This document shows positions 37,213 through 49,567 of a stretch of 64,000 bases of DNA, in pieces. Source of the DNA: Medicago truncatula (Eukaryota > Streptophyta > Magnoliopsida > Fabales > Fabaceae). Position 1 is the first letter of the stretch. The number at the start of each line of letters is the position of its first letter. The DNA is taken from contig NC_053042.1 of assembly GCF_003473485.1 (NCBI RefSeq), forward strand, positions 6,967,501 to 7,031,500, in the 5' to 3' direction. The notes under the pieces were generated by a model. It searched no databases. It saw nothing but the letters and a program-made list of their open reading frames with translations, and was not told the DNA's origin. The translations under genes and the position numbers were made by a program.

Positions 37213-37594
37213 ATGTCATTAAACTACTCTTTTGAATTTTTGAGTATATTCAATAATTTCAATGTTTAAAAAAAGTTCGATTGATTGAACTGAAAATCGG
37301 GCTGGTTCATGTCCAATCACCCTTTAAAATCTGGTAGTAGTTAGTCAAACCCCCGTTAAAATGGAAAAACTTTTTCAAATAATACATAACCGCCAAAAAA
37401 AAAAGAGATGCGGTTTAGTGCTACCGTCTGGTTTTTTTTTCGTGTTTTTTTTGTATTTCTTTTAATTTTAGGGAAGTTTCAAGAATTTAAAATTATTCTT
37501 AGGAATATTGTACATGAAAATATAAAGATAAAAATTCAATTCCTAAATATTTTTTTGAAAAAACGTAAGTTTGTAATTTTTTATTTAAAAAATA

Positions 37595-38390
37595 GTGGAT
37601 TCTAAGGTGAGGGATCAATTAAGTCCTTCATCGGTGAACCACTTTATTCCACCGTTAGATTAAATATGTCTACAAGATTTCAATACTTATTACCACACTG
37701 AATCTTTGCTCCATGTCCTCTATTCTCTGTGTTCACGTTCCCTTTCATGCCTTGATGAAAACCAAAATCATTAACAACTCAAAACAAATAAAATTAACAA
37801 ACCCAGAATTGCATAATCCTTAACTTCACAATAAATTTTAACTCGTACTTTGATTTAATATTGTGTAGGTTTGATATTGAAGTTTCTTCAGCTTAGGGTG
37901 TTTAGCAATTTTGAGGGATAAAGCTACCATTTTTATCACAACTATATCCCAATTTAATTATAGTTTGTTTACAATTTAAATACTACATAATATCCGCATA
38001 TGATTCCTTTTCCATTTCTCTTTTGACATCGATTTCATTCACAAGGTGCTTCAATGGTCAAATTTATTGATTGCTTTGTGTTATTGATATCCTCTTTGGA
38101 CTTATGACTGTAAATTCGTCCTACAACTCAGGGAGCAGTAATGAATGACATTAACAAACTTTGAAAACATGTAAAACAAGGGTGTAAACTGATGATTATT
38201 TGAAGGGTTATCGTGTGCAAGCATTCATAAACATTACGGTGAGAGAAGAAAAGGTGCGGGCAATGGAGACTGGATAGCGAGATCTACCGGTAGAGGGAGA
38301 AATAATTTGGATCAAATATGGTGGTAAATAATTAGATCATGTAGGCTTGTTTAATCTGACGGTGGAATATCCCTCACTATAGAATCCACC
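37595..38390. mobile_element. Mutator-like non-autonomous element, 796 bp
   Basis: Ends GTGGATTCTAAGGTGAGGGA and the inverse of GGTGGATTCTATAGTGAGGGA, followed by imperfect arms containing TTCCACCGTYAGATTAAA. The flanks carry the 10-base direct repeat TTAAAAAATA (37585-37594, 38391-38400). The interior is AT-rich and unrecognised. It ends about 470 bases upstream of the F-box start codon. Confidence 0.72.
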
Positions 38391-38859
38391 TTAAAAAATA
38401 TATAAAATTTGATGGGAATGGACATTATCGATAATTATCACCTCCTTATAAATCCATAAAAAGTTACTTTCCAACCATAAAACAAACGCGGTATAATCAT
38501 TCTCTCCAATTATTCCCGCTAATTAAAATCTTTGAAACCCATCGTTCTTCTCTCACGCTTCGACGCAACCCGTTTCTCCGCCAGCCACGCCACCGTGCCT
38601 CGACGGTGGTTGCCAAAGCAACACCTCAGCCTGCAAAACCTGCTTCTGCACGTTGTTCATATTCGTCACTTTGCTTTTCTTCTCCAGGTTCGTTCTTGAT
38701 TCTGTTTTCCATACTGCTTATTCATTCTTACGTTTTGAATTGTTAATTGAATCTTCTATGTTGAATCTTGCACTGTGATGTTTCATTGATTATAGTTTCT
38801 TTTTTTGTGCTTATAGGTTTCTTGATTACAACTTACTTGTTTTCATCAAAACCCTAACA

Positions 38860-40002
38860 ATGAAAAAATTGTGCATACAAGACATATCGGAGATGGTGAA
38901 TTTAGGGTTAGATTTAGAGACGGAGATTTTGGCGTGGCTGCCACTAAAGTCATTGATGCTTTTCAGATGTGTTCAACGATCTTGGAATGTTCTTGTTCAG
39001 AGCCCTGCCTTTCTGAAACGGCGGCACATGAATATGCATGATAGTCCTAGTCTCATGATCCTTAATAAAAAACAAAATTATGTAACCCTTCTCTCATGTG
39101 ACAACCTAATACACATCAAATCCCCCTTTTCCAACAATTCTCATTATCCCATAACAATGGAAGGTATTTGTAACGGTGTTTTTTGTCTCAAAGGTTTCTG
39201 TTGGTATAATAGTTGTGTAAATGAGTTAGCCATCTTGAACCCGACAACTAGAGAGGTCCATCGTATCCCTCACACCTGCTACCTCAGTAATGGATCATAC
39301 TTGTATGGTTTCGGTGCTGATGATTCCAACATCATCGATTTCAAAGTTGTGAAACTCTGTATCAATAATCATTGGAGAAAACACAAACTTTCTGTTTCAT
39401 CAGCGGAAGTTTATAGTCTAATCACTAAATCATGGACCCCTACCCGACATCCTCCTCCTCCTTTTACTATCATCACACGTCAATGTCCCTTCAAATATAA
39501 CACTCTTGTTAACGGCGTTTATCATTGGATTACAAAAAATTCATTCTACCATCGCTATGATGGTGTTGCAAATATCTTATGCTTTAACTTTCGCAACGAT
39601 CAATTTCACCAACTCAGAGGGCCAACCTTATCAGCTGAAGATCGATACTTTCTATGTGATGAAGAAGTTGCTGAAATCAAGGGTTTTCTTGCTTATGTTG
39701 TGCAGTGTCACTATAACAACTTGAAAATTTGGGTAATGGATCATCGAAATGGATGGGAGAAAAAGTACAACATTGTCCCACCTTTGTTCAATTTTCGAAT
39801 GTGCGGTCTTTGGAAGAACGGGGATCAACTCCTTGGAGGAAGGGCTGGAGAACTGCTCAGATCATATGACCATCAAGGCAACTCACTTTGCCAATTTCAA
39901 ATTGATGTTGATTATGCTAAATATTTCTGGATCCATGAGTATGTACCAAGCATTGCTCCTTTGTCAGCATATTTAGCTAAGGCATTAGTCACACCAAACT
40001 GA
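38860..40002 (+). CDS. F-box protein with F-box-associated domain
   Basis: A single coding exon of 380 residues. An F-box lies at about 16-55 (LDLETEILAWLPLKSLMLFR followed by CVQRSWNVLVQSPAF), the part that docks on Skp1 in SCF ubiquitin ligases. The remainder, about 105-340, has the F-box-associated layout: GICNGVFCLKG, then LAILNPTTREVHRIP, a YGFG segment, VYSLITKSW and a closing Trp-rich part. This region normally chooses the target. The target is unknown. The first ATG is used; a second at codon 12 is also plausible, because the F-box begins just after it. A possible 5' UTR intron (donor at 38688, acceptor AG at 38815-38816) lies upstream. This is a type greatly expanded in legumes. Complete, with no breaks. 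Confidence 0.92.
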   Translation: MKKLCIQDISEMVNLGLDLETEILAWLPLKSLMLFRCVQRSWNVLVQSPAFLKRRHMNMHDSPSLMILNKKQNYVTLLSCDNLIHIKSPFSNNSHYPITMEGICNGVFCLKGFCWYNSCVNELAILNPTTREVHRIPHTCYLSNGSYLYGFGADDSNIIDFKVVKLCINNHWRKHKLSVSSAEVYSLITKSWTPTRHPPPPFTIITRQCPFKYNTLVNGVYHWITKNSFYHRYDGVANILCFNFRNDQFHQLRGPTLSAEDRYFLCDEEVAEIKGFLAYVVQCHYNNLKIWVMDHRNGWEKKYNIVPPLFNFRMCGLWKNGDQLLGGRAGELLRSYDHQGNSLCQFQIDVDYAKYFWIHEYVPSIAPLSAYLAKALVTPN

Positions 40003-41860
40003 GATATATTTTGTTAATGCATACAATGGTGTTATTTAGCATAGGTTTTAGCTAATTTGACTTACTAAGAAAGAATATCTGCAAGAGTTATGATCATTGA
40101 TCAACTATGTTTACCAACATCTATCACATTTCTCTGAGATTACTGTTTTTTTATTATTTAATAGTTGTTCTTCCTTACTGTTTTTCAATTATTTAATAGT
40201 TGTTTTCATGTAGAAATGCAACAAAAGATGTCTTTCTGTATTAAAAACAAAACAAATTCTAGAAAATGTGGTTTTAGGAGTTTGATTACTATTGTGACTT
40301 GTGAGAAACATATATGGATGATAGATTACATTGAGTAAACTAAAGAGGAAAAGAATATCATATAGGATCCACACTCAGAATTCCTAGCTGTTTTTTGCTT
40401 TGCAGCATCTACAAAATAGAAAGGAAAAAGGCAGCTTCTTAACCTCATAAAAAGAGAGAAACAAAATATACTTTTTTGGCCATATTATTGTTTCTTATGT
40501 CAAATTCCATCTCTAAGGGTATTGTTTTGAGTTGACACACAATTAGTTGGAAAGAAAAAATCAAAACAGATGATACTTATACTACTTTGGTTTATTAAAA
40601 TTGTCTTTATTCTTTGATTTATTTGTGATTTGAAAAACTGAAACAATTATTATTTTTTCCTTAATTTCCCTTGTTACAAACCTCTATTCATCAATCAAAA
40701 TACAGGTTCTTATGGTATTATGTCTAACTTGTGAACAATTACATTAGAAAGGATATATGATATTTGTATTCGTATTGTTATGATGAATATTAGCTCGTTT
40801 TTTGTGATCTGAAACGTAAGAGTTCAAGAATTAATTCAAGAGTTTGACAACTTTAATTGAATTTTATACAGGAAAGATAGCTTTATTACTTGTCAAGTTA
40901 AGCCCAAATTGAAATGAGGTCCAATAGCCGGAGATAAGTGCTCATAATTCATAAGCACGGTTGACACTAACAAATTAGGCAACTCACTTTATAGAGTAAA
41001 GTGAGAGTATTATGGAATATTGATTAACAAATTAAATCTGAACATTGTAAGTATATCATAATAAATTTCGAGTTTGTTGAAATAATAACATCCGATTTTT
41101 TTTTTCACTTTGCACTTTATTCATTTGAAATGAACCAGATTTGCATGAATCAAAGAGCACAGGTTACAACATTAATCAATGGTGTGTGAATCCGAGGGTG
41201 TGTATGGGCGATATAGTGACCTGAAGTTTCAGACCAGATTGATGCATTGGTGTTTTGTCTCACTGTTTCTGTATTAGTTGTCTTGGAGGTCTCATTTTAG
41301 TTTTCTTTAATGGCAGCAGATTGGGGTATTTTGTCTTTTGATTCGCTAACAGTTAACTGTTTTTCCTTTGCATTGTGAGGTTTGGTGGGTCAGGTGATCT
41401 GTGGAGTTTAATCCTTTGGTGAAATAGTTGATTGTTGGTCAATCTTCTGGGATGTAGTTCATGGTGCCTTTTCTCTGGCTTGATAGGAGTTGTAGAGATG
41501 TTACAATTTTGAAAAGGCTCTTGGTTGGATCTTTGGTGTTGGTGAAGTATAATTCTGAGGTATGTTAATTGCATTGTTGAGTCGTCTTGGTTGTATCTCA
41601 ATATCCTTATCATGTTGGCTGCGAAATAGAAAAGGAGAGAGATGCACTAACTAATTAACATGTTATTTTGTAAATTTATGGTACTTAGTTTTCAAAAAAT
41701 ATGTACTCCTTATTATTATTTTAATATTTTATCTCTTTTCCCTTTAAAAAAATATTTGATCTCTTATTACACTCGCATTTTCTTTCTTTTCAAAAGACTC
41801 TTATTTTGCTGTTAGGATCAATCATGCTACACTTGTTAAGAAATCAAATAAGTGAAGTTT
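40003..41860. other. intergenic, nothing firm
   Basis: 3' flank of the F-box gene, then AT-rich sequence. 41140-41620 is less AT-rich and has an open minus-strand frame without recognisable motifs. Confidence 0.4.
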
Positions 41861-41865
41861 TATAT

Positions 41866-43075
41866 TGATTTTTTTTTTTTTTTAAAATTAAATTTTTTTT
41901 TTGGTAAGGCCAGAGCAAGATGACAAGGTAAGGAATAGAGGACATCTCAACGAAGTTGACGCCCCACTCTAACCCTACGTATGTCAAATGCTCATATATA
42001 TTATTAAAAAAAGGAAAAAAAATACATAAAAATTGGGGGGACATAAAACCTGACCCAGTGAATCCGAGTGTGTCAACCCTAATGGGAAATACAATCAGGA
42101 ACAACAATACACTCGATTCTACCCTAGTCAACTCTAACAAATGATGTTTACCAGCACGAACCGGGTCTATAAGCTGGTGAATGAACTGACTGTCAACACA
42201 GAGCGGATCATGTACCATCAACTCCCTGCACCATCCGTAACAAGCATTGACGACTCTTTCGAGTCCAAAACAATCCGTACTCCAACAATTCATGAACCAA
42301 CAATTAATGCAAAGGATCAAAACGGATTAAAGACCCATATAGGTTGACGAGCATCAGACCAAGATGAGTCTACTCTTCTCAATACGGCGAATGAATTGAC
42401 CACCAACACGATCAAATTCACGTTCCAACAACCCCCTATTAGCAAATCACAGCATGCATCAATGCTCTTTCAAACCTAACAAGTACGAACAATAGTAAAG
42501 ATCGTTCATTTGTAACAACACTGGTAAATGAAATTGTCCGCTAACACGGAAACAACCCAATTTCATGTACACGCCATTTACTGCGACGAAAACCACAACA
42601 AGTTTACGACCACGATCACAAAGCCATCACCCTTTCGAGCACCACAATCCGAATCGCAATCCAAAGTGGAAGGACCAGCAAAGTAGATGCAAATAACACC
42701 CATTCGAGCCCTCATCACCTTTAAGAATAGAATAGGACCGTTTTCAACCATCGCAGCCACCACAGATTGACCGCGTTTCTGGGATTAACCAGTGGTTTTA
42801 AATAACTGATCCGCAGCGGATCACAACTTACCCGAAACCTGATCCAGACACCACGATAGAGAAACCCAAACCAGAAATTCGGCGAGCATAAGACAGAACA
42901 GACCAGATAACAGTCACGGCGGCGCGATCTGAGCGAACCCACGCCCCCGACGCGATGAACCACCGGAAGATCAGGGTCGAGAGGCGGTGTGGACGGTTGA
43001 ACCATCGTCACACCACCACCACCACCGTCGTCTACATCGTGACCAGCAATAGGGGAGGCTGTGCATTCCAAATCT
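41866..43075 (-). other. possible retroposed sequence, minus strand
   Basis: A less AT-rich island whose minus-strand 3' end runs into a homopolymer tract (T runs at 41868-41882 and 41889-41900 on the plus strand). This is the look of a poly-A-tailed insertion. The minus-strand 5' part (about 43071-42721) keeps an open frame starting MECTASPIAGHDVDDGGGGG, with no family I recognise. No target duplication was established. It could be a LINE 5' region, a processed gene or ordinary sequence. Confidence 0.3.
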
Positions 43076-43097
43076 TTTTAAATTAACTACATAACTT

Positions 43098-43557
43098 CTA
43101 AAATATTACCACCTCCAACTTAAATTATATGTTACTTTGATTTTTTGAAGAGGTATATGTTACTTTGATAATTTTGCATAAATTAATAAATGTAATTAAT
43201 GTTATATGGAGAAGAGAATTTATGAGTAATTTTACAAAATTTTCTTCATTAATGATATTGGAAAATAAATTTAAAAAAATTTAAAAAAAAATAGAGAAAT
43301 AAATAACAAAGGACATAATAGAAAAAGACGCATTAATTTTTCTTTGATATTGTAAATTGACATATAATTTGATACAAATATATTTTGTCAGAATGACATA
43401 ATTTGATATGGAGGGAATATTTTTTTTTTTTAAGAAGTTAAATTAACTCATCTAAATTGACACCGGTGAGAATTGAACATGAGACCTCGAGGAGCAGCAC
43501 ACTCCCAGATGTCAAACTAATACCACCCGACCAACCCAAGCGGATGGAGGGAGTATT
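43098..43557. mobile_element. decayed Stowaway element split by a SINE
   Basis: Left end ACCTCCAACTTAAATTATATG and right end with ATATGGAGGGA.TATT resemble Stowaway ends. The interior (43170-43400) matches the family of the element at 16135. A SINE interrupts its right end. Confidence 0.55.
43422..43543 (-). mobile_element. tRNA-derived SINE inserted in a Stowaway end
   Basis: On the minus strand it has an A-box-like TGGGTTGGTCGGGTGGT, a B-box-like CATGTTCAATTCTC and a 3' A tract (plus-strand T run at 43421-43432). It is flanked by ATGGAGGGAATATT (about 43408-43421) and ATGGAGGGAGTATT (43544-43557), a 14-base target duplication with one mismatch. Confidence 0.7.
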
Positions 43558-44170
43558 AATTTAAGGGTTATGCTAACAAAAGATATTTATTAAGGATTTA
43601 AAAGAAGATATAATTTATAAATTTTACATAAAAAAAATCATTTTTAAAATTTCAATGTCTTGAATACACAATTTCTAAATAAAAGAAAATTCTTTAAACT
43701 TTTAAAGATACACTTGTATTTTTGTTTGTTCATAAAATATACTTGCGGAAAAAACAACTTTAGTCTGATTATGACTTTTTTGATAAATGACTTTATCCTA
43801 ATTAAGATTTTTCAGTGGTCTACAGTATCTCCACCAATTTAAGTTCTCTAATTTGACTAATGATTATGAAATTAATTTTTTGTCATCTGTCTACAAATGG
43901 AATTAATTGGAGTAGTCATTTCTCCCACTAGCCACTAACATGAAAAAGCTTCAAAAGCAAACATGAATTAGCGTCATTGATTACAAATTTGGTCCCCTAA
44001 ACAAATCAGATTTTTGCGATTCAAGTAATGTGCAAAACCAGAACACTCATATAAGACAAACATCAAAACTCAAAACATAAGACCGCACATTCTGTGTCTT
44101 GTTCTATAATTCTATTAATTAATTACTTCGTGATTAGACAATAATCTACACTTTTTAGTTAAGTAAAGCT
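43558..44170. other. intergenic, nothing recognised
   Basis: AT-rich, short open frames only. Confidence 0.4.
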
Positions 44171-44178
44171 GTATAACC

Positions 44179-44363
44179 TGGGTAAAGATCCTCTCCATTT
44201 ATAATTTTTTTCATTTGTTGCAATTTGGAGAGAGATAGACAAAAAAAATATAAGTGGTGGGTCCTATCACTAAGTGGATCCCACCATCATTATTTTCTAT
44301 GTGTCTATCTCTCTTCAAATTGCAACAAATGAAAAAAGTTATAAATAGAGAGAATCTTGATCC
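44179..44363. mobile_element. fold-back MITE, 185 bp
   Basis: Arms containing TTTCATTTGTTGCAATTTG are inverted around a short centre. The flanks carry the 8-bp direct repeat GTATAACC (44171-44178, 44364-44371). hAT- or Mutator-type; the duplication length favours hAT. Confidence 0.75.
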
Positions 44364-44524
44364 GTATAACCCAAAATAATGCTGATAAAAAAAATCCAAA
44401 ATAGTGACCCACAGATTTAGCGATACCATTTTCTGCATTCTTGAATTTTTGAATTACTCTTACATGTTGACCCCATAAATTTCTGGTGCATTAAGCTCGT
44501 GTCTCGTGCATGCCATTCGAAGTA

Positions 44525-44840
44525 CTTTCTCCGTTCTCCGTTTTAAAATGTGTGTGGTTTAAAGTTTCTATATATATTAAGAAATATAATAATTTTGTCT
44601 AAACACATTACATTTTTACTAAAATAACTTTTTTCTTTTTGAAGGATACTAAAATAATCTTGTTAGTGTATTTCTCATCATTATAAATTAAAGTAGAATA
44701 TGTGCTTCGAATGTAGTGTACATAGTAATAATTAGGGGCACCGAAAAAAATTAATTGATACTACATTGAAAATCAAAACGACATTCATTTTGAATTGATT
44801 TATTTTTGCTAAAACACCATTCATTTTAAAACGGATGAAG
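44525..44840. mobile_element. Stowaway-like MITE, decayed
   Basis: Left end CTTTCTCCGTTCTCCGTTTTA and inverted right end CTTCATCCGTTTTAAAATG, with flanking TA at 44523-44524 and 44841-44842. Confidence 0.55.
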
Positions 44841-44984
44841 TAATATTTTTTCTCATAAATAGGAGGGTGAATAGAATAGGTCGAACTAATGCTAGTGTTG
44901 TTCCAGCTGCTGCTAGTACTGATATCTCTGCCGTAATAGCTGTTGTTCCTGCTGTCTTCCAACCAGCAGCTGTTCCAGCTGCTG

Positions 44985-45292
44985 TCCAGCCGCGGTGGCA
45001 GCCTCCCGAGCATGGCAGTATGAAACGCAACGTTGATGCGGAGTTCTCCAGTCAACGCAACAAAACAGGCGTAGGCATTTGCATCCGTGACGAAGATGGA
45101 GTCTTTGTTTTGGCTAGAACAATCACCTTTATTGGTGTATATCCTGTTGACAAAGGTGAAGTTTTAGGCCTTTACCATGCGCTTCAATGGGCGAGTGATA
45201 TGCACTTAGATAATATTGATTTTGAAGTCATCCCAAACCAACTCCAGACAATTTATACAAGAGGTGTGTTATCTGAACAACTATTTGTGTGA
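44985..45292 (+). pseudogene. RNase H-like domain fragment of a LINE
   Basis: The frame reads RWQPPEHGSMKRNVDAEF, then GVGICIRDEDGVFVLART and EVLGLYHALQWASDMHLDNI before a stop at 45290-45292. This is the N-terminal half of the RNase H-like domain (RVT_3) found at the end of plant non-LTR retrotransposon polyproteins and their domesticated relatives. It matches the WxPP...G..K.NVDA opening and the GxGxxxRD strand. The second half, with the remaining catalytic acids, is missing, and no reverse transcriptase precedes it. The upstream open frame to 44867 is an Ala/Val-rich repeat (VPAA words) and not part of the domain. A dead fragment. Confidence 0.7.
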
Positions 45293-47516
45293 CAACTTTT
45301 ACGATAAATATAAATTTATAAAGAAAAGTAGATATTGATACGAAAAACAAAGCAGTAGAGAGAGAAATTAAAAACATAATGTAAGTATGAGAGAGAAAAT
45401 TATCATCAAAGTTGTTGCAAAATAATTGTACAATTATAATTTCTTTTTACACAAACACTAGAGTTCCTTATTATTTCTACCACTACCATGATTTTACACA
45501 CTCACATCATATATGAGTGAAAATGTAACTTATGTATGACCGTAAAAAAAAAGGATAGAATTGATGGTTAATTAATAAATCATTACTTTTTTCATCCTAT
45601 CAAGTTCTCGCACTTATTATTCGGATTCTAAAATTCAAAATATTTCAACGTATTTTTAAAAGTTTTATAAAATTTTATGAATCCAAATTGCATGAATCGC
45701 ATGAGAAACTCAGAGGAGGCGCATGAAAAAAGATGGAGTCCAATTAATATAGTAAAAAAAAGACAAGTACCCACTTGTGTGATAAGTGAAGAGAGGACGC
45801 CGAACCATGCAAGCAAGCAACAACATAACACAAAACAACACAATTGGTCAGACTGCAACACTGCAATATTGAGTAGTACAACACACCAAACCAAACCTGC
45901 CAATACTGCCTTTTACCTTGCCCTACCTCTAGTAAAAATACCCCACATACCCTTTTTTGGTCCACATCCTTTCTTTAACCATGGTTACTATTACCATCAC
46001 TTTTCCACTTTCTTACTATCTTACCATAGTTTATTCAGCAGTCAAAGAGCATGTAGTAAGGTTTTTGTCCTCTCACACACCTCCCTAGTTTGTTTGTACA
46101 ATACTCTACTCTCTTATTGTACCTTAGCTACTTTTTATTTTATTATTTTACCCCTTTTTCATGCAATGGTAGAAAGGAAACAACATGTACATTGGAATTG
46201 CATTGGACGGAATGAATGGACAAAAAAAGAAAGTAAAAGATGACTTAAATTACTTTTTCAGCATTTTTTTAAGAGATTTTTTTTATTTCATTGAGAGTAA
46301 AATGATGACCTTTAATTACTTACTCTCTCATTTTCACAAAAATTGTACCTATTTGATCAAGTATTAATCAATTTACCATTATTATAAATAAAAACAAATA
46401 GTTATTGAATTGAGAATGGTATATGTAACATACTCTCTCCGTCCTATATGTAAGCACACTTTGCCTCTAATAAAAGGGTGCTTAGATATAAGGACGGATA
46501 AAGTATATTATATGGTACAATTGAAAAAATAAACCTAATACATTTTCAAAATTATTCATACATCGACACTTTAGATTAAAAATGTATCAATATCTAGCAT
46601 CAATACGACACCAATAAATATAATAACATTTAATTAAATCTTTATGTGAATAAAATATCATTTACGTGCAATTGTGAAGGTTAATTCTTGAAACTCAAGA
46701 CATTTAGTTAAGTAAAAAAAAATCATTTATCATCTCATTATAGTGCTTTTGGATAATCAATTTATTTTCTCAAATTATTTTAGAGCTAAGACCATCTTAG
46801 TCAATGTACAATTATTAAGATGAGTTTGTCTAACATATATAATATTGCACGTTAAAAGAATTAAAAGTAACAATTTTTTTTTATAGATAAACAATAATTA
46901 TTTTATATTTAATTTGTCAAAAAATGTATATTCAGTTTTCAAAATTATCTTTCAATAATTACCAAAAAAAGGAAATAGTTCAATTTTTAATTGTCTTTAT
47001 TTAATAAGAACATTTTTGTGAAAAACTAATGAATGTATCTTAAAATTTTAAAGGGACTCTATCCTATAAAATGAACAATTTTTTAAAGGGAGAGTATCAT
47101 TTGACAAAGAATTTGAAGTGAACTCGACCTTTAAAGTTTGATGGTCTAACTTTTACACGTATTATGTTAACAATTTATCCCGTGTCTTATACGAGTGCTT
47201 CACAATGATGCTTGCTTTTGGACCCGTGTTTGCAAAATCTTGGTTCTGGTCAAAGATATTGGTCTACCTTTTTAAATATTGTTAATTACATTTTATTATA
47301 AATAATATATATATACACTACATTTTTAAGAGAGAGAAAAAAGTGATTATTTTGTCTAAGAAAGAGGTTCATATGTTTTCTTCTCACCTCTTTTATCAAA
47401 TGATATTATGGTATATATTTGATATTGATGGGTTTGTGTAAGGTTTTTGTCTAGATAGAGAGATTTGAAAGTTGTTATTTGTAATAGAGTAAGAATAGTT
47501 TTATCATATATCATAT
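45293..47516. other. intergenic, upstream of the AT-hook gene
   Basis: AT-rich with one small MITE (46433-46503). The long open frame at 45677-46243 has no domain character, and equally long frames overlap it on the other strand. Confidence 0.4.
46433..46503. mobile_element. very short Stowaway-like MITE, 71 bp
   Basis: Inverted ends CTCTCTCCGTCCTATATGTA and CTTTATCCGTCCTTATATCTA with TA on both sides. The arms are nearly the whole element, so it is a bare hairpin. Confidence 0.65.
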
Positions 47517-47846
47517 ATGGGTAAGAAACCACAAAAAACAAAGGAAGTTTGGGCAGCAATAGCTGAAGCATCATCAACAATAGATGAACAACAACCTCAA
47601 CCTACAAGAAAAAGAGGTAGACCTCGTAAGATTGTTGTGAAGATGGAAAGTTCAGAAGAAAAAGCAGAAGAAAACAAAGAAGAAGGAACAAAAACATCAT
47701 CAGAAGTAGAAGCATGCATGGTTAGAAAAGAAGAGGGAGGTGAACAAGAGATTCAACTTGTTCCAAAAGGTGTGTCTGTGTCTGTGTCTTGTAGAAGCAG
47801 CAGAGCTAGGCGTAAAAGCAAACCCATAAAGAGTAGTACTCAATAA
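47517..47846 (+). CDS. small single AT-hook protein
   Basis: A single exon of 109 residues starting MGKKPQKTKEVW. Residues 31-39 (RKRGRPRKI) form a canonical AT-hook with the GRP core, which binds the minor groove of AT-rich DNA. The hook is followed by a Lys/Glu-rich, probably disordered stretch (about 43-77) and a Ser/Arg-rich basic tail (93-106, RSSRARRKSKP). There is no PPC domain, so it is not of the AHL family. Small proteins of this kind occur in legumes and other dicots with unknown roles; nuclear location is inferred. The ATG at 47517 is preceded by about 170 bases with no other ATG in frame. It has codons typical of plant genes and no breaks, but I cannot verify expression. Confidence 0.75.
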   Translation: MGKKPQKTKEVWAAIAEASSTIDEQQPQPTRKRGRPRKIVVKMESSEEKAEENKEEGTKTSSEVEACMVRKEEGGEQEIQLVPKGVSVSVSCRSSRARRKSKPIKSSTQ

Positions 47847-49263
47847 TATTTTTATTTTTATATTTTATCACTCTGCTTATAATTAATTAATGATTACTGC
47901 TTTCATTAAGAAATTATTAGCTTCTTCATCTGTCTAAGTTTTTATGGAGATTGATATTTAAACTGATATTATTATAAGTTTCAAAAGAAATGAAACTATT
48001 TATCTTCAAGTTATTTGGTTTAATTTCTCACTTAAAAAAAGAAAGTTATTTTATCTTGAAGTTTTTTTTTTTGTGCTTTATTGGTTTATTATCTAATCCT
48101 TATATTGCACAAAACCATGTATTGTGTTGTGATTCTATGTGAGTTCAGTTCAGTTCATTTTATTTGTTTCTTTACTTGAACTAGAATAATATCGATTGCT
48201 TGAACTATTAGGGTTGAATCTATACTATTAAGATTTAGGTAAGTAGAATAAGTTGAGTACTAGTGATTGAAACATGCTTGTGGTTAGGTTTATTTTCTTA
48301 CAACCAGGCTCTCTTTCTTTTCCCTTATTTATATAATTATGTTATAGGAGTTGAATTTCAAAATGTACATATGTATTTTCATCACTCTTTTACTTCATAT
48401 TTCTATAAGTTACACGTATTTTAAAAATACACAACCAAAGAACAAAGAATTTGACATCAAATTTATGGTGTAAAAATATCATTACTCTAACTATATATGT
48501 GATCGTCTGTTTGTTATTTGCATATAGTTGGATTACAACAATTGCATGTTGGATCTATATATGAAATGTTGAAAGTATTTATGTATCTTAATGCATCAAG
48601 TTTGTTGATTTGATTGGAAAGGTAAAGAATAGTATTAATATTAGGAGGAGAATAACAAAATGACATAGGTAAGACTCACTCACGTGTGTGGGTGCAGTGA
48701 ATCTGAAAGGAGTATGGGGTTTGAGTTTTCTCGGTTCTCACTTCACAGACAAAGTGAGTGTGAGTGGGTACCATTGCAATTTACCAATACCATTTGCAGG
48801 AGCTCATCACGTGAGTATGCACCTTTGTTTGTGTGTTTTGATTAAGTGCATGTTTGGTTATGAGGTGTCGAATGAATTGATTATTATGAATAAAAATGAG
48901 TAGAATGTAAAATGGTTTATGTTTGAATGTATTTATGTAAAAGTGGTTTTCACAATAAATTTTAAGTTCAACTCAATTATAAAAAGCTTCAAATAGAATC
49001 AATTCTATAAACAAAATCAAGTCTCCTCTAAATCATCCAAGTGCTTTAATGTATATTTGGTTCAACAGTTACAAAAAGTGATTGAGCGAATTGATTATGC
49101 AAAATTGATTTTTAATAAAAGTGATTTTCATGTAAAGTTATTTATGTTTAGATGTATTTGAGTAAAAGTGCTTTTAACAATAAATTTAAGGCTTAATGAT
49201 TCGAATAAGACTTATTTTGATATATTTTGTAACTCACATTGACAACTCCATGTATCTGGTTAT
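47847..49263. other. intergenic with a dispersed repeat
   Basis: 48838-49195 holds two related segments (ATGTTTGGTTATGAG...GTAAAATGG and AGTGATTGAGCGAATTG...GTAAAGTTA) that also resemble 27515-27720 in Sec14 intron 1. This is a dispersed legume-type repeat. No gene is seen. Confidence 0.45.
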
Positions 49264-49272
49264 TATAAACAG

Positions 49273-49558
49273 GGGTTAATAGTGTTTTTCACCCCTGTAA
49301 TATATGTCATTTCTGGTTTTCGCCCATATAAAATTTTCGGTTTGATTTGCATACTCGTAAAATTTTTATTTTCTGGAAAACACCCTTAATAGGCCATTCA
49401 AAAACCAAAATTTCTTGAAAAAAAATTCTGAAAATGGCCTATTAGGGGTGTTTTCCGGAAAATAAAAATTTTACGAGGGTGCAAATCAAACCGAAAATTT
49501 TATAGGGGCGAAAATCAGAAATGACATATATTATAGGGGTGAAAAACACTATTAACCC
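49273..49558. mobile_element. Mutator-like MITE, 286 bp
   Basis: Inverted ends GGGTTAATAGTGTTTTTCAC with arms of about 130 bp. A perfect 9-bp duplication, TATAAACAG, flanks it (49264-49272, 49559-49567). The near-identical arms suggest a recent insertion. No coding capacity. Confidence 0.92.
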
Positions 49559-49567
49559 TATAAACAG

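Noticed and set aside
36902-37605. Short Phe/Leu-rich frames
   Set aside because: They arise from T-rich fold-back arms and have no coding character.
44867-44984. Ala/Val-rich start of the RNase H-like frame
   Set aside because: Repeated GTTCCAGCTGCTG-type words with no ATG start. It does not belong to the domain that follows.
45677-46243. 188-codon open frame on the plus strand
   Set aside because: No domain, odd composition, and equally long frames overlap it on the other strand. AT-rich intergenic sequence is the simpler reading.
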